Positions 1 to 12,651 are shown, numbered from the stretch's first letter. The stretch: DNA of 64,000 nt from Triticum aestivum (GCF_018294505.1 NC_057807.1:170962883-171026882); one strand, 5' to 3'. A program made the numbers and translations. The notes: generated by a model from the sequence alone, not told the origin.

Positions 1-118
1 ACCTGCAGTGACCCGAACCCTGTTCCTCTTCCTCCTCTCTCGCTCATTCCTCTCACAGTAAAAGCAGAGGACAGGGGCACACATGGCCACCATGGCTACC
101 ACGTCCCTCGCTTCCCCC

Positions 119-127
119 CTATAAAGG
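119..127 (+). promoter_or_regulatory. TATA-like motif of the long LTR
   Basis: CTATAAAGG lies about 70 bases upstream of an ATG at 191 in a strong Kozak-like context (GCCGCCATGG). That ATG is followed at once by a splice-donor-like GTAAGA and an acceptor-like CTACAG at 241-242. The resulting frame stops at 281-283, so this is promoter-like architecture without a real gene. It may be the LTR promoter. Confidence 0.3.
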
Positions 128-1023
128 GCCAATCCCAGGGCTAGCCTAGGGTTCCTCCTCCTCCTTTCTTTCCCCTCCGCGCGCGCCGCCATGGGTAAGA
201 GGCATCCACGCCCTGCTTCCCCGCTCTGTTTCCTCCCTACAGCCACCATGACCGGCCCGAGCAAGAGCTCCTCGCCGGCGTAGGTGCATCGCCGGCGTCC
301 CCTCCATCGACCCCGAGCACCGCAGCGCCTCCCTGAGTCCATTCTGACACTGATCCGAGCCCGAGGACGCCTTCCCCAACGTCCTCTTCGTCCTCTACGT
401 CATCTCCTTGGATAGCAAGTCCACCAGAAATCATCGCTCCCCGCTGTCGATCTGCTGCGCCACCGGCCTCACCTCCTTGACATAGGTATACTAGGTATAC
501 CCATCCTTCCCCTGCTCTTTTCGTTTTGCCGATCGGTCTCCGTAGGAGCGGCCAAGATCTCACCATCGTCGTGTTTCCGGCGCACCGAGGCGAGTTCTGA
601 AGTTTTCTTTAGTTTGGTAGTTCAGAGACATCTCGCGTGCACCTCCTGCTCTGGATCCTCCTACACGAGCTCCTCCACCCCTTGCTGCACCCATGTGCGC
701 ACTCTCTCATAGCCTGCCCGCGCCGCGCCCTGCTGCTTCTCCCTGCCCGCCGTGCTCGCTGTAGCCCGAGTCGAGCAGATGCTCGAGCTCGGGTACCCCA
801 CACGCCAACTCCCGCAGTTGCTCCACATGCACGCATGTTCCCTTCCAGCACCGCATGCGCGTACCACTCTGGCCTATCCCGCACCCCGCCGGTGTCCCTT
901 GGCTCCGGTGGTCGTCGTCGTTGCTCGTCGGCACCGTCGGCGTCTTCTCTGTTGTAGATGAGAAGGGGCCCGTATCAGCCTCAAGTTGCTTCATCAGGAC
1001 CCGAGCCCCTACCAAACCAGCAG

Positions 1024-1097
1024 ACCTGTCCTAGCCCAACTGGTAGCACACCCATGCTTGTAACCAGGAGACCTGGGTTCGAATCCCAGGCTCTCCA
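1024..1097 (+). other. tRNA-derived Pol III promoter module (A box plus B box), not a functional tRNA
   Basis: A-box-like TAGCCCAACTGG (1032-1043) and a perfect B box GGTTCGAATCC (1076-1086) sit at tRNA spacing. A loop reading CTTGTAA would give a UGU (Thr) anticodon. The T stem pairs fully. The acceptor stem does not pair and the anticodon stem has mismatches, so this is not a working tRNA. It is best read as a tRNA pseudogene or the head of a SINE embedded in the long LTR. Confidence 0.55.
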
Positions 1098-4000
1098 CAT
1101 TTTTTCTGTTGATTTTATTTTTCATTGTAAAACTGACGCCTTGGCCCCGCCGGTCATACACACACCCAGCCACGTGACCCACGGCCCTACCAGTCAGTCT
1201 AACAGCTGGGAACAGCCTGGGTGCATCTAGCTTTCCCTCACGTTTTTCTGTTTTATTCCAAATTCGGAACATGCCAGTTTTGGCATATCCTGAGGTTTCC
1301 ATTATAGGCGGTATTGGTTTTTGCATAAATGTGGGGATTTTTCTCTCCAACCTAGACATATTATATATGTTTTTGGGGTAGAAAAATCCCACCAATCCAG
1401 TGGTGACATTAGTTTCTGCATTTGAGCAAGTTCATAAACATGTCATTTTACTTCATGATGTTGTCTTGTCATTTTTGCTACATTTATTGTGTGCATCTTA
1501 TGCGCATAAGCTCTACATGTGTTTTGTTCTATGCCATGCCATCTTTACAGAGGTGCTTGCCATGTATTTTTGTGAGTTATGTGGTGACTAGAACAAGAAT
1601 GCAAACTATGCTTCGTGATGTTGCTGATTTTAGTCCCTGTTCTGCTGTTATTTTTATGCCATGTAAACTTGATGCTACAGAAAGACCCATGCTTATTTTG
1701 AGATACTTCAATAAGGATGTTTTGAACATATGGTTATGCTCTATCCATTCATGCCCCTGGTTGCAATTATGGAGTAGTCTAGCATGTCATTTTCTTGCTC
1801 TACTTTTGCTATAAAATGTTTCCTGGCAGATTGTTTACATGATATTCAATTTTGCCAAGGTTGTTGTAGTTGATCCTTGCATGCTATGATCTTGATCTTG
1901 CCATGTTTAGTTTCAGAAACATGTATTCTTGCTGGTGCTATGCTTATCTTGTCATGCAATGACTTGTGGTGAGTGAATCGAGCTCGCAAAGATGCCTTCA
2001 TAATGTTGTTAATGCCATGCTCTGTTTCCTGGATCTGTTAACGAAACGTGTTGTGTTTACATGGGTGCAATCATATCTTCTGATCCTTTTTGGCTGATCG
2101 TAAGTAAAGGACTTTTTTTCTATGCATTTAGTAGTATGATGCCATGCCTTAAGTTTCTATGATATGTTCCTGTAGCATGATGTTTGCTTGCTCTAAACAT
2201 TGCTTCCTGATGCTGTTTCTGCCATGTTAGTGAAGCATGTGCTGCTGTTATCTTTTGCACTATTGCCATGGTTGTTTGATCCTATTAATTTGTGAATTAG
2301 CCATATCTCAGTGTTCATCTTTTGTCAAGCATCTCTTGTAGATCACTGCCATGTGCTTTGTTGCTATGTTGGGGTGCTGTAGCATAGTTTCTTGATGTAT
2401 TCTAAGTGCTATCATGCTGTTAATCGCAGAATTGCATCATTCTTGTTTTGCTTGTCATTTGCAAACCATGCATCCGATTCCGGTGATCTTTATATCGATT
2501 TCAACCGAAATCATCTCATCTTTCCAGCGGCATACTTGGTTTGCCAAGTTTATGCCTTGTTCATCATTTTCCTTCCTGAGCACGCATAAGCATTGCATAT
2601 CACATCTCGCATATCATGTCATGTATTGCATCATGTTGCTTGTGCATTGCACCATGATTTATTTTGGTTCCATTGCTTGTGTTCTTGCTTTGGGTAGAGC
2701 CGGGAGATGAGTACGTGAACGAGGAACCTGTTGAGTACGCTAAGGAGGATCAAGCTTTCGACAACTCTGAGAACTTTGCAGGAAAGATGACCATACCCTC
2801 GATATCACTTCTATCTTTGCTTGCTAGTTGCTCGCTCTATCGCTATGTTGCTCTACTACCACTTGTTTATCATGCCTCCCATATTGCCATGTCAAGCCTC
2901 TAACCATCCTTTCCTAGCAAACCGTTGTTTGGCTATGTCACCGCTTTTGCTCAGGCCCTCTTATAGCGTTGTTAGATGCAGGTGAAGATGAAGTTTGTTC
3001 CTTGTTGGAACATGGATATTTTGGGATATCACAATATCTCTTGTTTAATTAATGCACCTATATACTTGGTAAAGGGTGGAAGGCTCGGCCTTATGCCTGG
3101 TGTCTTGTTCCACTCTTGCCGCCCTAGTTTCCGTCATACCGGTGTTATGTTCCTTGATTTTGCGTCCCTTACGCGGTTGGGTGATTTATGGGACCCCCTT
3201 GACAGTTTGCTTTGAATAAAACTCCTCCAGCAAGCCCAACCTTGGTTTTACCATTTGCCACCTATACCTTTTTCCCTTGGGTTTTCGCGAGCCCAAGGGT
3301 CATCTTTATTTTAGCGCCCCCGGGCTAGTGCTGCTTCGAGTGTTGGTCCGAACTGAGTAGACTGCGGGGCCACCTCGGGGAAACTTGAGGGTTGGTTTTA
3401 CTTGTAGGATGTCTCATCCGGTGTGCCCTGAGAACGAGATATGTACAGCTCCTATCGGGATTTGTTGGCACATCGGGCGGCTTTGCTGGTCTTGTTTTAC
3501 CATTGTCGAAATGTCTTGCGAACCGGGATTTCGATACTGATCGGGTCTTCCCGGGAGAAGGTATATCCTTCGTTGACCATGAGAGCTTGTGATGGGCTAA
3601 GTTGGGACACCCTGCAGGGTATTATCTTTCGAAAGCCGTGCCCGCGGTTATGAGGTAGATGGGAATTTGTTAATGTCCGGTTGTAGAGAACTTGACACTT
3701 GACTTAATTAAAATGCATCAACTGCGTGTGTAGCCGTGATGGTCTCTTCTCAGCGGAGTCCGGGAAGTGAACACAATTTGGGTTATGTATGAATGTAAGT
3801 AGTTTCAGGATCACTTCTTGATCACGTCTAGCTTCTCGACCGAAGCGTTGCTTCTCTTCTCGCTCTCAATTGCGTATGTTAGCCACCATATATGCTTAGT
3901 GCTTGCTACAGTTCCACCATATTACCCCTTTTCCTACCTACAAGCTTAAATAGTCTTGATCTCGCGGGTGTGAGATTGTTGAGTCCCCGTGGCTCACAGA

Positions 4001-4396
4001 TTCTACCAAAACAGATGCAGGTACCGAGGATACCAGCGCAAGTGGCGCAACCGAGCTTAAGTGGGAGTTTGACGAGGACCTTGGTCGTTACTATGTTTCG
4101 TTTCCAGATGATCAGTAGTGGAGCCCAGTTGGGGCGATCGGAGATCTAGCATTTGGGGTTGTCTTCTTTTCATTCAGATTTGACCGTAGCCGGTCTATGC
4201 GTGTATTTTGAATGATGTATGACTTATTTATGCATTGTGTGAAGTGGCGATTGTAATCCAACTCTCTTTATCCCATTCTTGTTCATTACATGGGATTGTG
4301 TGAAGATGACCCTTCTTGCGACAAGACAACCATGCGGTTATGCCTCTAAGTCGTGCTTTGACACGTGGGAGATATAGCCGCATCGTGGGCGTTACA

Positions 4397-4642
4397 CAAA
4401 GTGTTGGCATTTGAGATATCTTATTATTGCTCACTAGTTGTTTACGCCATTGATGTGAGTTAATACAATTTCTCTGAGTTATTGCTTGCATGGTTCGTCA
4501 TGATCTTTTCTGAAAACCTGGGTGCTATTTAAGCATATATATAAAAACAAGGACAAAAGAGTTTGTAAAAGTTTTTCTTTATCACTTTCAGTTTGTCAAC
4601 TGAATTGTTTGAGGACAAGCAATGGGTTAAGCTTGGTGGAGT
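4397..4642 (+). mobile_element. 3' internal tail and polypurine tract of a forward Athila-like element
   Basis: The sequence is homologous to the reverse complement of 14629-14818. Both share a phrase built around TTGAGGACAAG and GGGTTAAGCTTGG just before an LTR that begins TGATAC. The purine-rich AAGCTTGGTGGAG at about 4629-4641 is the likely polypurine tract. The rest of the internal domain is missing, cut at 4396 by the long LTR. Confidence 0.65.
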
Positions 4643-6044
4643 TGATACGTCTCCATCGTATCTACTTTTCCTAATGCTTTTGCTCTTATTTTGGAATTTA
4701 ATTTGCATGATTTGAATGAAACTAACCCGGTCTGACGTTATTTTTTATAGAACCACAATGGTGTTGTTTTTGTGCAGAAATAAAAGTTCCCAGATTTGGA
4801 TGAAACTTTTTGGAGAAATATTTTGGAATAAATAAAAAATACAGGAACCAAGACCCACTTGAGGGGGGGCTAGCTGCCCACAAGACACCAGGGTGCGCCA
4901 CCCGCCCCCCCTTTGGCGCTCCCTGGTGGGTGCTGGGGCCCACAAGCCTCCGCTGACCCTAATCCCGACGCTATAAAATCATATTTTTCCAAAAAAAATA
5001 GGAGAAGAAGTTTCATCACATTTTACAATACGGATCCGCCGCCACCTCCTGTTCTTTATCGGGAGGCCAGATCTGGAGCCCGTTCGGGGCATCGGGGAGG
5101 GGAATCTTTCGTCTTCGTCATCACCAACCATCCTCCATCACCAATTTCATGATGCTCCCCGTCGGTAGTGAGTAATTCCTTCATAGGCTCGCTGGTCGGT
5201 GAGGAGTTGGATGCGATTCATCATGTAATCGAGTTAGTTTTGTTAGGGCTTGATCCCTATTATCGATTATGTTCTAAGATTGATGTTGTTATGACTTTGC
5301 TATGCCTAATGCTTGTCACTAGGGCCCGAGTGCCATGATTTCAGATCTGAACCGTTTATTTTATCACCATTATATCTATGTTCGTGATGCGATCTTGTAA
5401 GTAATATTCACCTATTGCATGTTATAATCCATAAACCCCCATGTACAATTGGGATATTTTCCAGTGATGACCGTAGTTTGAGGAGTTCATGTATTCACTC
5501 TGTGTTAATGCTTTCTTACGATTCTCTATTAAAAGGAGTCCTTAATATCCCTTAGTTTCCTTATGGACCCCGCTGGCACGGGAGGGTAGGACAAAAGATG
5601 TCATGCAATTTCTTTTCCCTAAGCACGTATGACTATTTACGGAATACATGCCTACATTATATTTATGAACTAGAGCTAGTTCTGCGTCACCCTAGGTTAT
5701 GACTGTTATATGATGAATATTATCCAACGTAATCACTGATCCAATGCCTACGAGCTTTCCACATATTGTACTTGCTAGTTACTATTGCTATTGCCACTGT
5801 TACGAAACTATTACTGCTGTTACCGTTAACAGTGCTATTGTCACTACTACTATCAAACTATCATATTAATGTGCTACTAATCACTTTGCTGCAAAATACT
5901 TAATCTCCAGGTGTGGTTGAATTGACAACTCAACTGCTAATACTTCAAAATATTCTTTCGATCCCCTTGTGTAGAATCTATAAATTTGGGTTGAATACTC
6001 TACCCTCGAAAACTGTTGCGATCCCCTATACTTGTGGGTTATCA
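4643..6044 (+). repeat. 3' LTR of a forward Athila-like (WHAM/Sabrina-type) element
   Basis: This 1402-bp LTR starts TGATACGTCTCC and ends GTGGGTTATCA. A second copy in reverse orientation lies at 13229-14628 (1400 bp). The two align through the GGGCCCGAGTGCCATGATTT and GGTGTGGTTGAATTGACAAC segments. A polypurine tract lies just upstream, so this is a 3' LTR. No matching 5' LTR is in the window. The family is common in Triticeae. Confidence 0.75.
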
Positions 6045-6395
6045 TGTCTCAATGTAATACTTTAACCTTCATTGTGCGTCCACCAATCATGTACTTTGTG
6101 AGGTAATCTTGAGTAAACTGCTTTGGGAACCACTTCAAATAAAAAAGATTCAGACATTTTTATCTAACAACTCATTATGGGCAGTAAAAAGTGAAGGCTG
6201 CAGAATTTGTAGTTACCATCCTAAAACTCACTCTTGTGTTGGATAGATCATAAACAAATAATTTGATTGCCATCGTTTGTATCTGTTTGCTAATAATCCT
6301 TATCATTCCCTCACTTGATGCTGGTTCCTGAATATCTCATTGCCCTATACGCAAAAAGGGCCGATGCATGGATATTTGCCAAAGACATATGTATC
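6045..6395. other. Non-TE-like spacer, left half
   Basis: No LTR, TIR or coding domain is recognised. It lies between the 3' ends of two opposed Athila-like LTRs and was split from 12652-13228 by the Sabrina-like insertion, whose target duplication is GTATC (6391-6395) against GTACC (12647-12651). On the minus strand a short open stretch at about 6069-6145 reads WFPKQFTQDYLTKY, which looks protein-like but which I do not recognise. It may be a remnant host exon or intron. Confidence 0.4.
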
Positions 6396-7963
6396 TGCTA
6401 GTTCTTGAGCTTGCGTTGGCTTTTCCCTTGAAGAGGAAAGGGTGATCCAACAAAGTAGACATAAGTATTTCCCTCAGTTTGAGAACCAATGTATCAATCC
6501 AGTAGGATATAACGCACAAATCACCAAATACCTGCACAAACAATACAACAAATTTGCACCCAACGCGATAAAGGGGTTGTCAATCCCTTCACGGTTACTT
6601 ACAAAAGTGAGATCTGATAGAGATAGATAAACGATAAAGTAATTTTTTTGGTTTTTTTTGGTTTATGTATTGGAAAGTAAAAGATTGCAAGAATAGTAGA
6701 TCGGAAACTAAAATTGTAGATTAAATGATGGAAAATAGACCCGGGGGGCATAGGTTTCACTAGAGGCTTCTCTCAAGATAGAAAATAATAGGTGGGTGAA
6801 CAAATTACCGCCAAGCAATTGATAGAAAAGCGCAAAGTTATGATAATATCTAAGGCAATCATCATGAATATAGGCATCATGTCCATGTCAAGTAGACCGA
6901 AATGATTCTGCATCTACTACTATTACTCCACACATCGACCGCTATCCAGCATTCATCTAGAGTATTAAGTTCATAAAAAACGGAGTAACGCACTAAGTAA
7001 GATGACATGATGTAGAGGAATTAAATCAAGCAATATGACGAAAACCCCATATTTTTATCCTCGATGGCAACAATAAAATATGTGCCTTTTTGCCCCTACT
7101 GTCACTAGAAAGAACAGCGCAAGATTGAACACAAAGCTAAGCACTTCTCCCATTGCAAGAAAAACCAATCAAGTTGGCCAAATCAAACTGATAGTTTGAA
7201 CAGAATTACAAAGATATCAAATCATGCATACAAGAATTCAGAGAAGATTCAAATAATGTTCGTAGATAAGCTGATCATAAATCCACAATTCATCGGATCT
7301 CGGGAAACACACCGCAAAAAAGTATTACATCGAATAGGTCCCCAAGAGCATCGAGGAGAAAATGGTATTGAGAACCAAAGAGAGAGAAGAAGCCATCTAG
7401 CTACTAGCTATGGACCCGTGGGTTTGTGGTAAACTACTTGCGCTTCATCGGAAGGGCAATGGTGTTGATGTAGAATCCCTCCATGATCGAATCCCCCTCA
7501 GGTAGGATGCCAGAAAAGGCCCCTAGATGGGATCTCACGGGTACATAAGGTTGCGGCAGTGGAAAAGTGTTTTCTTGGATGCCTCTGTTGGTTTGGGGAT
7601 ATATGGGAATATGGAGGAAAAAGAATTAGGTCAGGAGGTGCAAGAGGGGCCCACAAGGGTGGGGGCACACCCTCCATCCTAGTGGCCGCCTCGTGGCTCC
7701 TCCGACTTCATCTCCAAGTATCATGGTTGTCTTCTCGTCCAAGAAAAATCATCGCGAAGGGTTTATTCCGTTTGGACTCCATTTGGTATTCCTTTTCTAC
7801 CGAAATCAAAAATAGGCAAAAAAAGGAACTTGCATGGGCTCTAGGTTAATAGGTTAGTCCCAAAATAAAATAAAATAGCATATTAATGCATATAAAACAT
7901 CCAAACCATATAATGTAATAGCATGGAACAATAAAAAATTATAGATACCTTGGAGACGTATCA
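6396..7963 (-). repeat. 3' LTR of the Sabrina-like element (1568 bp)
   Basis: On the plus strand it runs from TGCTAGTTCTTGAGC to GGAGACGTATCA. It matches the forward LTR at 30134-31695 in reverse complement over its whole length. The polypurine tract AAGCTTGGGGATGCT (minus strand, 7964-7978) abuts its right end. Confidence 0.8.
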
Positions 7964-7978
7964 AGCATCCCCAAGCTT

Positions 7979-10817
7979 AATTCCTACTCGTCCTTGAGTA
8001 GGTAAATGATAAAAAAGGAATTTTTGATGTTGAATGCTACCTAACATATTTATTCATGTAATTTCCTTTATTGTGGCATGAATATTCAGATCCGCAAGAT
8101 TCAAAACAAAAGTTTAATATTGACATAAAAACGATAATACTTCAAGCATACTAATAAAGAAATTATGTCTTCTCAAAATAACTTGGCCAATAAAGCTATC
8201 CCTACAAAATCATATAGTCTGGCTATGCTCCATCTTCATCACACAAAATATTTTAAATCATGCACAACCCCGATGACAAGCCAAGCAATTGTTTCATACT
8301 TTTCATGTTCTCAAACTTTTTCAACTTTCACGCAATACATGAGCGTGAGCCATGTATATAGCACTATAGGTGGAATAGAATATGGTGGTTGTGGAGAACA
8401 CAAAAAGAGGGAGATAGTCTCACAAAAACTAGGCGTATCAACAGGATATGGAGATGCCCATTAATAGATATCAATGTGAGTGAGTAGAGATTGCCATACA
8501 ACAGATGCACTAGAGCTATAAGTTTATGAAAACTCAAAAGGGAACTAAATGGGTGTGGATCCAACTCGCTTGCTCACGAAGACCTAGGGAAAATTGAGGA
8601 AGCCCATCATTGGAGTATACAAGCCTAGTTCTATAATGAAAATTCCCACTAGTATATGAAAGTGATATGTTAGGAGACTCTCTATCATGAAGATCATGGT
8701 GCTACTTTGAAGCACAAGTGTGGAAAAAGGATAGCAACATTTCCCCTTCTCTCTTTTTCTCTCATTTATTATTATTATTTTATTTTATTTTCTTTGGGCC
8801 TTTCTCATTTTTTTGGCCTATTTTTTTCTTCTCTTTTTTTTTCTTATTTTTCGTCTGCAGTCTCATCCTGACTTGTTGGGGAATCATAGTTTCCATCATC
8901 CTTTCCTCACTAGGAAAATTCTCTAACAATGAAGATCGTCACACTTTTATTTACTTACAACTCAAGAATTACAACTCGATACTTAGAACAAAATATGACT
9001 CTATATGAATGCCTCAAGCGGTGTATCGTGATGTGCAATGAATCAAGAGTGACATGTATGAAAGAATTATGAACGGTGGCTTTGCCATAAATACGATGTC
9101 AACTACATGGTCATGCAAAGCAATATGGCAATGATGAAGTGTGTCGTAATAAACAGAATGGTGGAAAGTTGCATGGCAATATATCTCAGAATGGCTATGG
9201 AAATGCCATAATAGGTAGGTATGGTGGCTGTTTTGAGGAAGGTATATGGAGGGTGTATGGTACTGGCGAGAGTTGTGCGGCACAAGATAGGCTAGCAATG
9301 GTGGAAGGGTGAGAGTGCGTATAATCCATGGATTGAACATTAGTCATAAACATCTCACATACTTATTGCAAAAATCTATTATTTATCAAAACTAAGTACT
9401 ATGCGCATGATCCTAGGGGATTGATTGCTAGAAAAAGACCATCACTCGTCCCCGACTGCCGCTCATAAGGAAGACAATCAATAAATAAATCATGCTCTGA
9501 CTTCATCACATAATAGTTCACCATACGTGCATGCTACGGGAATCACAAACTTTAACACAAGTATCTCTCAAATACACAACTACTCACTAGGATGACTCTA
9601 ATATCACCATCTTCATATCTCAAAACAATCATAAAGAATCAAACTTCTCATAGTATTCAAAGCACTTTATATGAAAGTTTTTATTATATCCTTCTTGGGT
9701 GCCTATCATATTAGGACTAAATTTATAACCAAATAAAATTACCATTCTGTTTAGAGACTCTCTAAATAATATAAGTGAAGCATTAGAGTTCAACAATTTC
9801 TATAAACTAAAATCGCCGTCGTGCTCTAAAAAGATATAAGTGAAGCACTAGAGCAATATTGCCTAGCTCAGGATATAAGTTAAGCACATAGAGTATTCTA
9901 ATAAATCACGATTCATGCGTGTCCCTCTCAAAAGGTGTGTACAACAAGGATGATTGTGGAAAACTAAAAGGCGAACAATGAAACCATACAAGACCCTAGA
10001 AGCAAAACACATATCATGTGGTGAATAAAAATATAGCCTCAAGTAAAGTTACCGATAGACGAAGACGAAGAGGGGATGCCTTCCGGTGTATCCCCAAGCT
10101 TAGGCTCTTGGTTGTTGTTGAATATTATCTTGGGTTCCTTGGGCATCCCTAGTCTTAGGTTCTTTCCATTCCTTATTCCATAGTCAATCAAATCCTTACC
10201 CAAAACATGAAAACTTCACAACGCAAAACTCAACAGAAAATCTCATAACCTCCATTAGTATAAGAAAATAAATCACCACTTTATGGTAACATTGAAAAGT
10301 CATTCTTTATTTATATTGGTGTAATATCTACTCTATTCCAACTTTCCCATGGTTCTTACCCCATGATACTACCCATAGATTCATCAAAATAAGCAAACCA
10401 CACATAGAAAACAGAATCTGTCAAAAACAGAACAATTTGTAGCTATCTGTAACTCTCGAATACTTCTGTAACTCCAAAAGTTTGGAACAATTAGGAGGGC
10501 CTGGGAAATTTGTGTACAAATACGGTGCGAAAAGAATCAGATCAAAAGCTCATTCCAATAAAATCCAGGAAATCATTTACTGGGCGCAAAAGTTTCTGTT
10601 TTTTAGCAGGATCAAAACAACTATCACCGTAAGCTTTCCCAAAGGTCTTACTTGGCACAAACACTAACTAAAACACAAAACCACATCTAAACAGAGGCTA
10701 TATGAATTATTCAAAGCAAAATAGGAACAAAAAGAAAAAACAAAAAGAAAAATTGTGTTGCCTCTCAACAAGCGGTATTGTTTAACGCCCTTAGCTAGGC
10801 ATATAAAACGAATAGAT
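7979..10817 (-). other. Internal region of the Sabrina-like element without recognisable coding
   Basis: AT-rich sequence with a pyrimidine-rich patch at about 8740-8850. Only short, unrelated ORFs are present and I see no polymerase or protease motif on either strand. This is the expected place of pol in an autonomous relative, so pol has been replaced or deleted. Confidence 0.55.
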
Positions 10818-11406
10818 CTAAGTATTGTCATCTTCTCCCTTTTGGTAATAAACAGTGAATTTATTATCCAGAGTGCTTATCTTTCTATTTTGTGAAAGTA
10901 CATGGACATTAATGGTGGAAGAAAGATTAAGCACACTTTGAAAATTTGCATCTAAGCTAGCCTTCATCTCTGATAATTTCATTTTGATAAAAGCACATAC
11001 GGGTAGTTGATTCAACATTTTCACCTTTTGGGTGCCCAAATATACGTCTTTTCATAATTATCGATGGCATCCCCTTCAACAAAACCATTCTCAAATATAG
11101 AATCCAAAACTTGCTTAAAATAAGAGGGTAAACCAACATAAAAGCTTTTCAAGTATATCTCAATATGATATTGAGGCACATAGCTGGCTCGGATCCTTAA
11201 CAGCCCATCCCAAGCATCTTTCAAAGATTCATCAAGCAAATAACAAAAAATTCCTGGATCATCTTCATCAAAATTGTTAAAACTCTCACTAAAAACCCCG
11301 GTAGGTCTTTCCGTAGATCATTATTTGTGAGTTTAGAGAGGACAGAGGGGCTATCCAAAGCATTAAAACCCAGGAGGAAACCCTTAGCCCTTTTTGATTT
11401 GGCCAT
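10818..11406 (-). pseudogene. Broken gag N-terminal region of the Sabrina-like element
   Basis: A start at 11404-11406 (minus strand, MAKSKRAKG) lies about 180 bases downstream of the PBS, as expected for gag. The protein continues through three reading frames (11221-11406, then 11021-11239, then 10818-11039), so there are at least two frameshifts. The middle segment, with DAWDGLLRIRASYVPQYHIE and SFYVGLP, has the DAW-R-LL / Y-GLP pattern of the retrotransposon gag (capsid) domain. No zinc knuckle or protease follows. The role, if intact, would be the particle core protein. Here it is a relic. Confidence 0.6.
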
Positions 11407-11581
11407 AATGATAGAAAGGAAAACTCAAGCAAACAAGAAAACAGCGAGAGAAAAGTAAAATCTTTTTGAAAATCATTTTATAAGTGGGGGAGAGGAAAAC
11501 GAGTGGCGAATGGCGAATAATGCAATGCAAGAGATGAGAGTTTATGATGGGTACTTGGTATGTCTTGACTTGGCGTAGATC

Positions 11582-11599
11582 TCCCCGGCAACGACGCCA
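11582..11599 (-). other. Primer-binding site, tRNA-Asp type
   Basis: On the minus strand TGGCGTCGTTGCCGGGGA differs at one base from the tRNA-Asp complement typical of Athila-lineage elements. It lies 11 bases inside the 5' LTR end. Confidence 0.8.
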
Positions 11600-11610
11600 G
11601 AAATTCTTCC

Positions 11611-12646
11611 TGCTACTTCTTGAGCTTGTGTTGGTTTTTCCATTGAAGAGGAAAGGGTGATGCATCAAAGTAGAGATAAGTATTTCCCTCAGTTTGAGAA
11701 CCAAGGTATCAATCCAGTAGGAGACAACGCACAAATCACCGAATACCTGCACAAACAATAAAACAAACTTGCACCCAATGCGATAAAGGGGTTGTCAATC
11801 CCTTCATAGTTACTTGCAAAAATAAGATCTGATAGAGATAGATAAACGATAAAGTAAATATTTTTGGTATTTTTGGTTTATGGATCGGAAAGTAACAGAT
11901 TGCAAGAATAGTAGATCGGAAACTAAAATTGTAGATCGAAAACTTATATGATGGAAAATAGACCCGAGGTGCATAGGTTTTACTAGAGGCTTCTGTCAAG
12001 ATAGAAAATAATACGGTGGGTGAACAAATTACTATCGAGCAATTGATATAAAAGTGCAAAGTTATGACGATATCTAAGGCAATGATCATGAATATAGGCA
12101 TCACGTCTGTGTCGAGTAGACTGAAACGATTCTGCATCTACTACTATTACTCCACACATCGACCGCTATCTAGCATGCATCTAGAGTACTAAGTTCATAA
12201 AGAACGGAGTAACTCATTAATTAAGATGACATGATCTAGAGTACTAAGTTCATAAAGAACGGAGTAACTCATTAACCACATCTTTTTATCCTCGATGGCA
12301 ACAATACAATACGTGCCTTGCTGCCCCTACTGTCACTGGGAAAGGACACCACAAGATTGAACCCAAAGCTAAGCACTTCTCCCATTGCAAGAAAAACCAA
12401 TCTAGTTGGCCAAATCAAACTGATAGTTCAAAGAGAATTACAAAGGTATCATATCATGCAAATAAGAACTAGAAGAACATTCAAATAATATTCATAGATA
12501 AGCTGATCATTAATCCACAATTCATCGGATCTCAGCAAACACACTGCAAAAAAGTATTACTTTGAATAGATCTACAAGAACATCCAAAATAGATAATATA
12601 ATAGCATGGAACAATCAATAATTATAGATACATTGGAGATGTATTA
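11611..12646 (-). repeat. 5' LTR of the Sabrina-like element with promoter deletion (1036 bp)
   Basis: It aligns with 6396-7963 except that about 540 bp, corresponding to roughly 7346-7889 of the other LTR, are absent. The break lies at a shared CATC. The lost part is the central and upstream LTR, which carries the promoter in the related forward copy. The outer end reads GTATTA rather than GTATCA. Confidence 0.75.
12181..12275. repeat. 55-bp tandem duplication inside the 5' LTR
   Basis: CTAGAGTACTAAGTTCATAA starts at 12181 and again at 12236. Forty bases are repeated exactly, with a 15-base linker. The other Sabrina-like LTRs (6396-7963 and 30134-31695) have a single copy, so the duplication is private to this LTR. 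Confidence 0.8.
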
Positions 12647-12651
12647 GTACC

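Larger units (their letters stand above)
1..4396 (+). mobile_element. 3' part of a very long LTR (Sukkula/LARD-like), left end outside window
   Basis: Most of this stretch is non-coding and T-rich with many short direct words, and no ORF has recognisable domains. It ends in GGGCGTTACA at about 4396, directly followed by sequence matching the 3' internal tail of an Athila-like element (compare the reverse complement of 14629-14818). The terminal motif, with GCATCGTGGGCGTTAC at its core, closely resembles what I recall of the Sukkula LTR end. Sukkula is a barley/wheat LARD with LTRs of 4-5 kb, which fits the length. No primer-binding site follows the end, so this is a solo LTR or a truncated one. 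The plus orientation is inferred from the TATA motif near its left side. The family name is from memory and needs an alignment. Confidence 0.5.
6396..12646 (-). mobile_element. Sabrina-like Gypsy (Athila-group) retrotransposon, non-autonomous, minus strand
   Basis: Direct-repeat LTRs at 6396-7963 (3' LTR) and 11611-12646 (5' LTR) flank a 3.65-kb internal region. A tRNA-Asp-type PBS sits inside the right LTR and a polypurine tract lies beside the left one. The flanks give imperfect 5-bp target duplications GTATC/GTACC. The internal region holds only a broken gag start near the PBS (10818-11406) and no protease, RT or integrase. The 5' LTR is about 530 bp shorter than the 3' LTR and has lost its promoter region, so the element is dead. 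The name is from memory of the LTR start TGATACGTCTCC; the tRNA-Asp PBS fits the Athila lineage. Confidence 0.75.

Noticed and set aside
191..600. Protein-coding gene starting at the Kozak-like ATG at 191
   Set aside because: After the plausible small intron the frame stops at 281; the following GC-rich sequence has stops in all frames and no domain.
1024..1097. Functional tRNA-Thr(UGU)
   Set aside because: The acceptor stem does not pair and the anticodon stem has mismatches; only the internal promoter boxes and T arm are good.
1009..1395. 128-codon minus-strand ORF
   Set aside because: It runs across the tRNA-like module and AT-rich LTR sequence and has no protein-like conservation that I recognise.
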